The position numbers and the translations under genes are program-made. Shown one piece after another: positions 9,497 through 18,421 of a DNA stretch of 40,000 bases; the stretch's first letter is position 1, and every line of letters starts with the position of its first letter. Origin of the DNA: an uncultured Pelagibacteraceae bacterium (GTDB lineage: Bacteria; Pseudomonadota; Alphaproteobacteria; Pelagibacterales; AG-422-B15); the NCBI GenBank assembly GCA_902580665.1, contig CACHLP010000004.1, positions 1 to 40,000 of the forward strand. The letters run 5' to 3'. Under the pieces are notes generated by a model. The model worked only from the letters and a program-made list of their open reading frames with translations. It made no database searches and was not told where the DNA came from.

Positions 9497-10399
9497 TTAC
9501 AATGCTTTAGAGGGCTTCGAATGTTCCCAATCTATTACGAGAGATCTCAAGGCTGCAACTAGCGCTAAAGGTTGATCTACCATTATATGATGATGGGCTT
9601 CAGGAATATTTATAATAGGAGATTTTTTGTCCATCAGCTCGTGCATATATTTTGCACTTCGACCAGGAAAAAGAAGTGACTTCTCACCTCTAAATATCGC
9701 AACCCTACATTTTAAACCCTTAAGCTTATTGCGATACATTGCTTGCCTTTCAGCAAAACTATCACTATTAAAAATTTTCATATAATTTGGATCAAACTTC
9801 CATGTCCATCCACCCCTTACCTTTTTAATAGATTTGTCTGCAATATAATCCATTACATAATCAAGTGCATCACTTTGTGAAGGAACAAGTCTAAACCTTT
9901 TTCTTATATCTGATTGCTTTTTATAAATTTTATTAGCTCTTATTTTTAAGTCAAATTTTGGTGGCTTCTCTGAGGGAGGCATTATTGCAGTATCCACGAT
10001 GACAAGGCCGTAAAGAGTTTTTTTCATAGATGAAGCAGCAATTACGCTGCACATTCCGCCTAAACTATGCCCAACTAAAATTGGTTTCTTAAGTTTCTCT
10101 TTTTTACAAACTCCAACTATTTCATCACCCCATGACTCAATGGAGTAATTTTTTTTCCAATCACTTTCACCCATACCCCCTAAATTCATTGCTACGACTC
10201 TATGCGTTTTCGCAAAATATGGCGCAATAAAATTCCACCATTCAGCGTGCGCCATTCCACCATGAACGAATACTAGTCCAGGATTTTTTTTATCACCCCA
10301 AATATTATAAACTATTTTTGTGCCCTTAACTTTAACACAACATATTTCTGGATTTTTAGCGATAGAGTCTTTAAACCATTGAGGCGTATTTGTATTCAT
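9497..10399 (-). CDS. Alpha/beta hydrolase
   Basis: GLVFVHGGMAHAEWW, LVGHSLGGMCSV nucleophile elbow, EAHHHIMVDQP catalytic His region. Confidence 0.88.
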   Translation of the reverse strand: MNTNTPQWFKDSIAKNPEICCVKVKGTKIVYNIWGDKKNPGLVFVHGGMAHAEWWNFIAPYFAKTHRVVAMNLGGMGESDWKKNYSIESWGDEIVGVCKKEKLKKPILVGHSLGGMCSVIAASSMKKTLYGLVIVDTAIMPPSEKPPKFDLKIRANKIYKKQSDIRKRFRLVPSQSDALDYVMDYIADKSIKKVRGGWTWKFDPNYMKIFNSDSFAERQAMYRNKLKGLKCRVAIFRGEKSLLFPGRSAKYMHELMDKKSPIINIPEAHHHIMVDQPLALVAALRSLVIDWEHSKPSKAL

Positions 10400-11100
10400 A
10401 AAGCTAATTTTTCCAATGATTTAACTATTGTTTTATATAATAGCCTTGAAACCCTTTTTATCTTAGTTGAGTTTGAAAGTAAATCATTTCTGACTTCTAT
10501 TAGTACATTTGGGAGCTTATTACTTAAACCATGCCTATACATACTATCTCCAATCAAATTTCCTTTATAAGGTTTATTGTCTCCAACATTTAGTTTTTGC
10601 AATCTTAGTTGATTAATAATAATACGACTTAAATTTTTATCTTCATTTGAAAGAACCCCAAATTCCAAAAGTCTTTTTTTATTCATAAATATTGGATTAA
10701 AGGAATGTAAAGACAATATGACTTTAATTTTTTTATTTTGTATAGTTTGTTCTATTTCACGATGATATTTGTTATAAATATTTTCTACTCTTGATCTTAT
10801 CTCACTTTTACTAAGTCCAATATTTCCAGGAATTATTTTTCTATCTGCTATCTCTGGAATAACGGTTGGATCATCTAAATCTCTATTTAAATCAATGAGT
10901 AGTCTTGAATATTTGCCTTGAATGACTTTACATTTGAATCTATTTGATAGATCTAAACTTAGGTCTTTAACTCCAATATCGAAGGCAATATGCTGTTTTA
11001 ATAAAGCATTTGGAAGGCCTAACTTATTATTTTCTTTAGGTATATAATTAGATGCGTGATCTGCAATTATTAGAATTTGATTTTCTGAGCACGTAACCAA
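10396..11100 (-). CDS. N-formylglutamate amidohydrolase family protein
   Basis: ILIIADHASNYIPKE, HIAFDIGVKDLS, SRLLIDLNRDLDDPTVIPE; ATGA-type overlap with the hydrolase. Confidence 0.88.
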   Translation of the reverse strand: MVTCSENQILIIADHASNYIPKENNKLGLPNALLKQHIAFDIGVKDLSLDLSNRFKCKVIQGKYSRLLIDLNRDLDDPTVIPEIADRKIIPGNIGLSKSEIRSRVENIYNKYHREIEQTIQNKKIKVILSLHSFNPIFMNKKRLLEFGVLSNEDKNLSRIIINQLRLQKLNVGDNKPYKGNLIGDSMYRHGLSNKLPNVLIEVRNDLLSNSTKIKRVSRLLYKTIVKSLEKLAL

Positions 11101-11107
11101 AAGTTAA

Positions 11108-11233
11108 TTAACCTTGGCGAGCTTTCATTCTTGGATTTTTCTTATTAATCACGTAAAGACGGCCTTTACGTTTTATAAGCTTATTATTGCGATCTCTTGT
11201 TTTGAGATTTTTTAGTGAACTCCTTACCTTCAT
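11108..11233 (-). CDS. rpmJ: 50S ribosomal protein L36 (absent from the ORF track)
   Basis: Hand translation [41 protein letters not shown] (41 aa). Confidence 0.92.
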   Translation of the reverse strand: MKVRSSLKNLKTRDRNNKLIKRKGRLYVINKKNPRMKARQG

Positions 11234-11364
11234 GATTGCTGCTCAACTTGAGAAGCATTTGCTTCCTCAGCTCTTTTAAGTTTAACTTTTTTTTGGCGGA
11301 TGTTATTCTTTTTAGACCTCATTTTATTCAGCCTAGCTTCCCTTACTTTATTTGGCTTTTTCAT
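11230..11364 (-). CDS. Small basic hypothetical protein overlapping the rpmJ start (ATGA)
   Basis: Hand translation [44 protein letters not shown] (44 aa); TGA stop overlaps the ATG of rpmJ. Confidence 0.5.
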   Translation of the reverse strand: MKKPNKVREARLNKMRSKKNNIRQKKVKLKRAEEANASQVEQQS

Positions 11365-11417
11365 AACTACTGCGATCTTTTATATAAAAAGTCAAAAAAA
11401 ACAACATATTATTTATT

Positions 11418-11492
11418 TGGTGGGCACGGTTGGGATCGAACCAACAACCCCCACGATGTCAACGTGATGCTCTACCACTGAGCTACGTGCCC
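11418..11492 (-). tRNA. tRNA-Val(GAC), CCA encoded
   Basis: Reverse complement GGGCACGTAGCTCAGTGGTAGAGCATCACGTTGACATCGTGGGGGTTGTTGGTTCGATCCCAACCGTGCCCACCA; paired acceptor, D, anticodon and T arms; loop TTGACAT. Confidence 0.96.
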
Positions 11493-11538
11493 TAAGATAA
11501 AGAAACTATATATATCAATATTTAACAGCTAACTAGAA

Positions 11539-12819
11539 CTATCGGGCAAATCTTTTTAAACCCTCAGGAGTAAACATTGACTCTTTATGTGGCTCATTTA
11601 GTCTCCACTGAACTTTAGGAATATCTGCGGATCTAAGGCTTTGGAGTTGATATCTACGTGTTGCAAATTCATATGTTGCTGCATGAATAGATAGGCACAT
11701 AGGTTGATCATAAAAATTAATTATTGGAAATTCCCTGTATGCCATTAAATTTCTTTGATCATCAAATGTTTCTTCGGCAAGCATGTTATGACTATCAGAG
11801 TCAAAATACATTATTCGGTGGGGTATAATATGCCTTTTGTCATCTTTTAATGTTGCATTAACAACATTTACACTTACAAGTTCATATCTTAGGTATTCCT
11901 GATTGACATGGTTGGGTGTTAAAATTTCTTCAATTGATGCTTCATGAAATTTATACGCATTGTATGGCATTAATCTTAATTGCTTACCAAGATCTGACCA
12001 AATATATCTATCTTTGGCACCATTAAACCCATCAACTTGATCTACAGTTGTTAATCCTTGTGATGCGCTGGGTTTATAGTCATATGTTATGTCTGGAGCT
12101 CTTCTTACTCTTCTAGTGCCAGGATTATAAACCCATGCTTTACGAGGGGTTACAAAAGCATTCAACGACTCAATTACTAATGTTGAGGCATCTGCTAACC
12201 GGGGAGGATGAGTAACCTTTGTCATCAACATTCCTTGTAATCCCTTATTTTCATTTCTTACAAATGGATTCCAAAAATTTTTTGCAATTGCTTCCCCTGC
12301 TCCGTAAGTTTTAGTTCCATCGGGGTTGACTATGTAAAATGGGGAAGCTCCATATATCTCAACTCCTCGATATCTTAATATATGATTCCAGACATGATGC
12401 AGTGCTTCATTTGGATTTGGAAAAGGTATACTTCCTACTACTCCATCAACCCCTTCACCATTATCAACTAATAATGCATTTTTATCAGTTAGCTCCAATA
12501 CTTCAGGTGGAACCGCACAGCTTCTTCGTGATGGATAAATATTCATCTTAAATGTATTCGGATACATCTCAAACATCTTAATTTGGCCAGGAGTTAAAAT
12601 GCTATCTTTATATTCAGTGTAATTTTCTATACTAACAGTAAGCAATATCTGATCAGAAGAAAATGGATCTGGATATGAGTCTAATTCAGAATTAAAATCG
12701 GCTATAGGACTTGTAATTGGTTCTCTTTCTCCAATATTTTCGAATGTTAAAATTATATCAGCGTACCCAGGTGACAGTAAGAGTAAAATTATTAATAAAA
12801 TATTAATTTTTTTGATCAT
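11539..12819 (-). CDS. DUF1329 domain-containing secreted/periplasmic protein
   Basis: Signal peptide MIKKINILLIILLLLSPGYA; TYGAGEAIAKNFWNPF, RKAWVYNPGTRRVRRAP, DQVDGFNGAKDRYIW are DUF1329 signatures. Confidence 0.88.
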   Translation of the reverse strand: MIKKINILLIILLLLSPGYADIILTFENIGEREPITSPIADFNSELDSYPDPFSSDQILLTVSIENYTEYKDSILTPGQIKMFEMYPNTFKMNIYPSRRSCAVPPEVLELTDKNALLVDNGEGVDGVVGSIPFPNPNEALHHVWNHILRYRGVEIYGASPFYIVNPDGTKTYGAGEAIAKNFWNPFVRNENKGLQGMLMTKVTHPPRLADASTLVIESLNAFVTPRKAWVYNPGTRRVRRAPDITYDYKPSASQGLTTVDQVDGFNGAKDRYIWSDLGKQLRLMPYNAYKFHEASIEEILTPNHVNQEYLRYELVSVNVVNATLKDDKRHIIPHRIMYFDSDSHNMLAEETFDDQRNLMAYREFPIINFYDQPMCLSIHAATYEFATRRYQLQSLRSADIPKVQWRLNEPHKESMFTPEGLKRFAR

Positions 12820-12877
12820 ATGTAATATGGTAAAAGTTCAAATATACAATATCAAGACTATTAATTAATATGTATGT

Positions 12878-13681
12878 ATGAAAGAAAATATTCAGAATTT
12901 TGTAAAAATTGGTAATTACATTGCAGATGAATCAAGAAAAATCTCATTAAGGTATTATAAAAAAAAGTTAAAAGTTAAATCTAAAGATTTATGTGAATAT
13001 GATCCTGTCACTATTGCTGATATAAGCATACAGAAAAAAATTAATAAAATAATTTCAAGTTATTTTCCAACTCACTCAATTTTAGGAGAAGAAGCAAGTA
13101 TGGTTAATAGCAATGAATACGAATGGTGTATTGACCCTATTGATGGCACCAAATCATTTGTTCAGGGATTTCCTGCTTGGGGTACTCTCATTTCTTTATC
13201 CAGAAAAAAAGAAATTCTTCTCGGTATAGCAGATATACCTGCACTTGATGAGAGATATGTAGGATATTCTAATAAGTCTTTTAAAATCATTAAGGGCAAA
13301 AAAAGTAAACTAAAAACAGGAGATACAATTAAACTTGAGAAGAGCATTTTGAACACAACCTCTCCATATATTTTTGCAAGTAAATATGATCAGAAAATTT
13401 TTGAGAGCATTGTTAAAGAAGTAAAGACAGTAAGGATGGGTGGAGATTGTTACAGTTATTGCCTATTGGCAGATGGTCATGTTGATATAATTATAGAAAG
13501 TGGATTAAAACCATGGGACATAAGGGCATTGGAACCAATAATTAAAAATGCTGGTGGAATACTAAAAACTTGGGAAGGTAATAAGATATTTGATGGAGGA
13601 AGAATTGTTGCTGCAACAAACAAGCAATTATTTAAAAAAGTAAAAAATATTTTAATCAAAAAAAAACCCAGACATAAATGA
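12878..13681 (+). CDS. Inositol monophosphatase family, histidinol-phosphatase-like
   Basis: PVTIADISIQKKI, ILGEEASMVNSNEYEWCIDPIDGTKSFVQGFPAWGTLI, KPWDIRALEPIIKNAGG. Confidence 0.88.
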   Translation: MKENIQNFVKIGNYIADESRKISLRYYKKKLKVKSKDLCEYDPVTIADISIQKKINKIISSYFPTHSILGEEASMVNSNEYEWCIDPIDGTKSFVQGFPAWGTLISLSRKKEILLGIADIPALDERYVGYSNKSFKIIKGKKSKLKTGDTIKLEKSILNTTSPYIFASKYDQKIFESIVKEVKTVRMGGDCYSYCLLADGHVDIIIESGLKPWDIRALEPIIKNAGGILKTWEGNKIFDGGRIVAATNKQLFKKVKNILIKKKPRHK

Positions 13682-13690
13682 CTGGGTTTT
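13663..13690. terminator. Probable bidirectional intrinsic terminator between convergent genes
   Basis: AAAACCCAG (13663-13671) / CTGGGTTTT (13682-13690), A-run on the left and T-run on the right; overlaps the hisN-like stop codon (13679-13681). Confidence 0.8.
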
Positions 13691-13711
13691 AATTTATTAT
13701 TTTACAAGATC

Positions 13712-14026
13712 TTATGCAAGAGCATCCATTACGGATTGTAATTTCATTGCTATAGACATGTCGCCTGATACTTTTAGTTTACCTTGCATAAATGCTGATG
13801 TTCCATCGACTTCACCAGACCTCATTTGTTCAAATGTTTCCATTGACATTGATAGGGTGCAGTCAGCGTCTTGATCTTGATCAGAAACCGTGTTTGGATT
13901 TGATTTACCATCTAAAAAAATACATCCTGCGCCTTCAAAATCAAATTTTACTGTTGCACCAAGACCTGTATCTTTGCCTTCAATTCCTTTTTGAAACTCA
14001 GCTAATAAACTTGCCACGTCTGCCAT
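13712..14026 (-). CDS. SCP2 sterol-binding domain protein
   Basis: 104 aa; KFDFEGAGCIFLDGKSNPNTVS.. DCTLSMSMETFEQMRSGEVDGTSAFMQGKLKVSGDMSIAMKL. Confidence 0.92.
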   Translation of the reverse strand: MADVASLLAEFQKGIEGKDTGLGATVKFDFEGAGCIFLDGKSNPNTVSDQDQDADCTLSMSMETFEQMRSGEVDGTSAFMQGKLKVSGDMSIAMKLQSVMDALA

Positions 14027-14110
14027 ATTTATTTCTCCATTATTAATTTAGTATGACAATAAATCAATTTACATTATATATGTCAACACGTAATTTTAAG
14101 AATAAAGAGT

Positions 14111-14731
14111 ATGAGAAAACCTCATTTTTGGGAAAAAGCAAAAAAAGATCTTATTAGAAGAGATAAAAAACTTGGTGCTATAATAAGAAATTATCCAAGA
14201 GATTTTCTTTTTACTAAATCAGACCCATTTTATACACTTGCAAGATCTATAGTGGGTCAACAAATTTCAGTTAGTGCTGCGCAAGCTGTATGGGAACGAT
14301 TTGAAAAAAAAGTAAAAATTATTAAGCCAAAAAATGTGAGAGAAATACATTATATGAAGCTTAAATCATGCGGATTATCAAGACAAAAAATAACTTATTT
14401 AAAATCCCTCTCTATAGCGTTTATAGAAAAAAAAATTCAACCAAATAAATGGAGACTCTTAGATAATGAAAAAATAATTGAGGAGCTTACTCAAATAAAA
14501 GGTATTGGCAGATGGACTGCTGAAATGTTCTTAATTTTTAATTTATGTAGACCAGATATCTTTCCTGCAGATGATTTAGGTGTTATCAAAGGCATCTGTA
14601 ATTGCTATAGTTTAAAATACCCAATTACAAAGGAAAATGCGATAAAAATGTCCATTAAATGGAAACCTTATAGATCAGTAGCAACTTGGTATTTTTGGCG
14701 AAGCTTGGATCCCATTCCTGTAGAGTATTGA
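14111..14731 (+). CDS. DNA-3-methyladenine glycosylase (AlkA/HhH-GPD family)
   Basis: LARSIVGQQISVSAAQAVWERF, LTQIKGIGRWTAEMFLIF, FPADDLGVIKGI. Confidence 0.92.
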   Translation: MRKPHFWEKAKKDLIRRDKKLGAIIRNYPRDFLFTKSDPFYTLARSIVGQQISVSAAQAVWERFEKKVKIIKPKNVREIHYMKLKSCGLSRQKITYLKSLSIAFIEKKIQPNKWRLLDNEKIIEELTQIKGIGRWTAEMFLIFNLCRPDIFPADDLGVIKGICNCYSLKYPITKENAIKMSIKWKPYRSVATWYFWRSLDPIPVEY

Positions 14732-14732
14732 A

Positions 14733-15566
14733 ATGGATAAAATTGACTTTTCATATGCATCAAAAGTTGAACATAATTTTGCTCAACGTCTAATTATTAA
14801 ATCAATTGAAAACATTACTGGGAAAAAAAAACTAGAAAGCTTATATAAAAATTATTCACTTGATTCAAAAAATCCCAAAACATTTTGGTCAGACATTTTA
14901 GATATAATGAATATCAAAGTGATAAATAAATCCCAAAATCAGTTAGCAATTGGAAAAAATGAACAACTCGTAATAATTGCAAATCATCCATTTGGCATCA
15001 TTGATGGATTAATACTGTGTGCTTTAACATCAAAATTTAGAGGTGACTTTAAAATAATGACACATGAAACTCTTCAATTCTTGCCTCAACTTAAAGAATT
15101 CATACTGCCAGTTGATTTCAGAGGAAAATCAAAGGAATCAAAATTATTGAATATTAAGACTGCTAAAGAAGCGAGAGAACACTTAAATAATAATGGAATT
15201 GTTATAATCTTTCCTTCAGGTGGTGTTTCTGTAGCAAATAACCTAAAATCAGAGGCTATTGATGATGAATGGAAATTATTTCCCGCAAAGTTAATCCAGC
15301 AGACAAAATCAAATGTATTACCAATATATTTTGATGGAAAAAATGGCTTATTATTTCATCTATTTGCCTCAAAATTAAAAAACCAAACTTTGAAATATTC
15401 ATCTTATATTCATGAGACAAAGAAAAAAATTGGTAAAGAAATATCAATATATGTTGGCAAAAAGATAATTTATAATGAAATAAAAAATTTTAAAAATAGA
15501 ATTGAATTGACTGAGTTTTTGAAACAAAAAACTTACAATTTAAAGAATACGAATGGACAAAAATAA
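14733..15566 (+). CDS. Lysophospholipid acyltransferase family protein (PlsC-like)
   Basis: ANHPFGIIDGLILC (NHxxxxD) and IVIIFPSGGVSVAN motif. Confidence 0.85.
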   Translation: MDKIDFSYASKVEHNFAQRLIIKSIENITGKKKLESLYKNYSLDSKNPKTFWSDILDIMNIKVINKSQNQLAIGKNEQLVIIANHPFGIIDGLILCALTSKFRGDFKIMTHETLQFLPQLKEFILPVDFRGKSKESKLLNIKTAKEAREHLNNNGIVIIFPSGGVSVANNLKSEAIDDEWKLFPAKLIQQTKSNVLPIYFDGKNGLLFHLFASKLKNQTLKYSSYIHETKKKIGKEISIYVGKKIIYNEIKNFKNRIELTEFLKQKTYNLKNTNGQK

Positions 15567-16464
15567 TTTATTTATTTACTCATTTTATAGATTTAAAAGT
15601 GTCAAAAATATTAAAACAGTTAAATCGCAGCTTGAAAATTTTTTTAACAGCAGGTTTATCAAAGGTACTGTTTTGATTGCTAATGAAGGCATAAATGCTT
15701 CACTGTCTGGCTGCGAAGCAGAGTTAGATGATAGTGTAAAATATATTAAAAAGAACTTGAAAATAAGAAAATTATTTATCAAAAGAAATCATATTAACTT
15801 TCACCCATTTAATAAACTAAAAGTAAGAGTCAAAAAAGAAATTATATCTTTAGGTCAAGGTTCTTTAAATATAAATAAATATACAGGCAAATATATAAGC
15901 CCTGCAGATTGGGATAATATAATATCTCAAAAAAATGTTAAACTTATTGATACTAGAAATAAATATGAAATTAAAATTGGAAAATTTAAAAAATCAATAA
16001 ATCCTGATACCAACAACTTTAGGGAATTTACAAAAAAATTTCAGGATCTTAATATTTCTAAATCTCAGAAAATTGCAATGTACTGCACTGGAGGTATTCG
16101 ATGTGAAAAAGCATCTACATTTTTATATAATAACGGATATAAAAATGTTTACCAACTAGATGGGGGGATTATAAACTATTTAAGTCATAAAAAAAAATTA
16201 AAAAAGGATTCATCCTGGAAAGGAGAATGCTTTGTATTTGATAATAGAGTTTCAATTAATAAAAACTTACTTAAAGGTAAATATTTTCAGTGTTATGGAT
16301 GCAGAAATCCTATTACAAAGAAAGATCTTGAGTCAAAAAATTATAAAAAAGGAGTCTTCTGTCCAATATGTTATAATGTTCGAACTAAGAAACAAATTAA
16401 GAGATCTACATCTAGACAGCAACAAATTGATCAAAAGAACAATAAAGTAATTAGTAAAATGTAA
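15553..16464 (+). CDS. trhO: tRNA uridine(34) hydroxylase / rhodanese-related sulfurtransferase (TrhO/YceA family)
   Basis: KGTVLIANEGINASLSG, rhodanese loop MYCTGGIRCEKAS, C-terminal CYGCRNPI..CPICYN. Confidence 0.92.
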   Translation: MDKNNLFIYSFYRFKSVKNIKTVKSQLENFFNSRFIKGTVLIANEGINASLSGCEAELDDSVKYIKKNLKIRKLFIKRNHINFHPFNKLKVRVKKEIISLGQGSLNINKYTGKYISPADWDNIISQKNVKLIDTRNKYEIKIGKFKKSINPDTNNFREFTKKFQDLNISKSQKIAMYCTGGIRCEKASTFLYNNGYKNVYQLDGGIINYLSHKKKLKKDSSWKGECFVFDNRVSINKNLLKGKYFQCYGCRNPITKKDLESKNYKKGVFCPICYNVRTKKQIKRSTSRQQQIDQKNNKVISKM

Positions 16465-16494
16465 TCTATAAAAAAGTAAAAAATTTACTTTAAA

Positions 16495-17514
16495 TTAATT
16501 TTTTAAAATTTTAAGGTTAGGTCTCGTCTTATTTAAATGATTGAGAATGTCGTACACCATGTCGTTAATACTTTTGCGTGGTGACCAATTTAACTCTTTC
16601 TCAGCCTTATTAATTAGAGCCCAATACTCTGGCAGATCTCCCTTTCTTCTGCCTTCAAATTTAAAATTAATTTTTCGTTTTAATATACTTTCAAAAACTT
16701 GTATAATTTGAAGTACACTATAACCATTACCTGATCCTAGATTCCATACGTGACAGCCTCTATTAGTTTTTATATAATTGAGAGCCTTTAGGTGACCATC
16801 TATCAAGTCAGACACGTGAATGTAGTCTCTAATTCCAGACCCATCAGGTGTAGGGTAGTCATTTCCATATACGGAAAGGTATTCATCACTATGAATAAGA
16901 GAATTCAAAATGGCAGGTACTAAGTTTCTACCTGAATGTATTTCTTCACCCAGCAAGCCAGAGGGGTGTGCGCCTATAGGATTAAAATACCTAAGAATAC
17001 CTGCACGAAATTCTTTATTATCTATTACAAAGCTGCGTAATATTTCTTCTATAATAAATTTTGACTTGGCATATGGATTAGTAGGACTTTTTAATTTTAG
17101 CTTTTCATCCCATGGTGGGGGGTGTTGATTGCCGTACACAGTTGCTGATGATGAAAAAATAAAATGATTTATTTTATTTAATTTCATTAATTCAATAATA
17201 TTAATTGTACCAGTAATATTATTTGAAAAGTACTCTGATGGATCTTTTTCACTTTCAGATACAGATTTTAATCCTGCAAAATGAATGACTGCATCAATAT
17301 TTTTTTTTAAAAATAAGGCGTTTATAAATTTTTTATCTCTGACATCTCCCTGATAAAACTTAAAATGTTTTTTGGAAATTGATTTTATTTTATCAAGAAT
17401 TTCTATGCTACTATTAGAAAAATTGTCTACGATGCAAATTTCTGTATTACGCTCTAAAAGATTGATTGCACAATGCGATCCCAAGTAACCACAACCCCCT
17501 GTGATTAATATCAT
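16495..17514 (-). CDS. galE: UDP-glucose 4-epimerase
   Basis: MILITGGCGYLGSHCAINLL, VIHFAGLKSVSES, SSATVYGNQ, NPYAKSK, RYFNPIGAHPSGLLGE. Confidence 0.94.
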   Translation of the reverse strand: MILITGGCGYLGSHCAINLLERNTEICIVDNFSNSSIEILDKIKSISKKHFKFYQGDVRDKKFINALFLKKNIDAVIHFAGLKSVSESEKDPSEYFSNNITGTINIIELMKLNKINHFIFSSSATVYGNQHPPPWDEKLKLKSPTNPYAKSKFIIEEILRSFVIDNKEFRAGILRYFNPIGAHPSGLLGEEIHSGRNLVPAILNSLIHSDEYLSVYGNDYPTPDGSGIRDYIHVSDLIDGHLKALNYIKTNRGCHVWNLGSGNGYSVLQIIQVFESILKRKINFKFEGRRKGDLPEYWALINKAEKELNWSPRKSINDMVYDILNHLNKTRPNLKILKN

Positions 17515-17515
17515 A

Positions 17516-18025
17516 TTAATTATTTCTTTTATTTATAATTTTATTCATGTATTTTTTGTACTTCTTCCAGTCATCTGAGGAAATTATAAAGCCAATACAT
17601 TCTTTTGCACCACATCTACATATATGATCTCTAAAATCATTTTTATTAAACTCATACCCATAATCATAAGACAATTCATCTCCTTTTTTAATTTTTTTAA
17701 TTGAAGAGATCCATATTTCTTCATTTGTTATATCAACTTCGCAATTTGGCTCACATGAATGATTAATGTATCTAGCTTTGTTATATAAAACTGATCCATC
17801 AATATCATATTTATTATTAAGTTCGAATATGTACACTGAACCAGTTATTTCTGAATTTAAATATTTATTTAATCTTTCTTCAGATCTTTTGTCGCCTTCT
17901 TTTTTAGTAACTTTCTCACCTATATATTGAATAATTTTTGTATTTTTTTTAATATCTTCCGTGGCAATAATGCCTTTTCCATGAACTTTAGATTTACTAA
18001 CTTTCCACATTTTTTTTACCAACAT
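17516..18025 (-). CDS. SET domain protein-lysine methyltransferase-like protein with post-SET cysteine motif
   Basis: SKVHGKGIIATEDI, ARYINHSCEPNCEV, GDELSYDYGYEF, CRCGAKECIGFI. Confidence 0.9.
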   Translation of the reverse strand: MLVKKMWKVSKSKVHGKGIIATEDIKKNTKIIQYIGEKVTKKEGDKRSEERLNKYLNSEITGSVYIFELNNKYDIDGSVLYNKARYINHSCEPNCEVDITNEEIWISSIKKIKKGDELSYDYGYEFNKNDFRDHICRCGAKECIGFIISSDDWKKYKKYMNKIINKRNN

Positions 18026-18072
18026 AAATAGAATATAAATAAAACCTTACTATAAAGTAATATATTTAAGAT

Positions 18073-18405
18073 TTAATAGAATTTCTTATTCTTCTCAATT
18101 AAATACAATGTAGCTATAGAAAAAATACTAAAACTGAAATAAAAAAAACTACTTTCTAAAGAAAATAAAGTATAATTAGGAGAGAAAAAATTAATTAAAA
18201 GATAAAAATTAAATAGAATAAAAATTAAAAAGAACTTATTTTTTAAATGTTTTATTTTTTTACTTATATAGGATTTATATAAAAATATAATGAAAATTAT
18301 TGGAATAAATAAATCAGGAAAAAAAGGTCCTCTGAGTATTCCGAATGACAATATATAATATGGACCACTTGAAGATTTGATTAGTATTATCTTATTTTCA
18401 AACAT
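18073..18405 (-). CDS. Short integral membrane protein; possibly truncated N-terminus of an O-antigen ligase/polymerase-like protein
   Basis: 110 aa, hydrophobic, ending SSFFYFSFSIFSIATLYLIEKNKKFY*. Similarity to O-antigen ligase N-termini is by recollection only. Confidence 0.4.
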   Translation of the reverse strand: MFENKIILIKSSSGPYYILSFGILRGPFFPDLFIPIIFIIFLYKSYISKKIKHLKNKFFLIFILFNFYLLINFFSPNYTLFSLESSFFYFSFSIFSIATLYLIEKNKKFY

Positions 18406-18421
18406 TTAATTAATAGGAAAC

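Noticed and set aside
11236-11481. ORF on + strand ending GGHGWDRTNNPHDVNVMLYH
   Set aside because: Antisense to tRNA-Val, rpmJ leader ORF and intergenic DNA; the GWDRTNN string is a well-known artefact of translating antisense tRNA.
13162-14046. ORFs 13162-13356(-), 13477-13659(-), 13792-14046(+)
   Set aside because: Shadow frames of the hisN-like gene and the SCP2 protein.
15256-17128. ORFs 15256-15447(-), 15585-15782(-), 16232-16450(+), 16910-17128(+)
   Set aside because: Shadow frames of acyltransferase, trhO and galE.
18026-18072. Possible continuation of the truncated membrane ORF past its stop
   Set aside because: Reading on gives ILNILLYSKVLFIFYLCW* with no conserved features; no frameshift rescue found.
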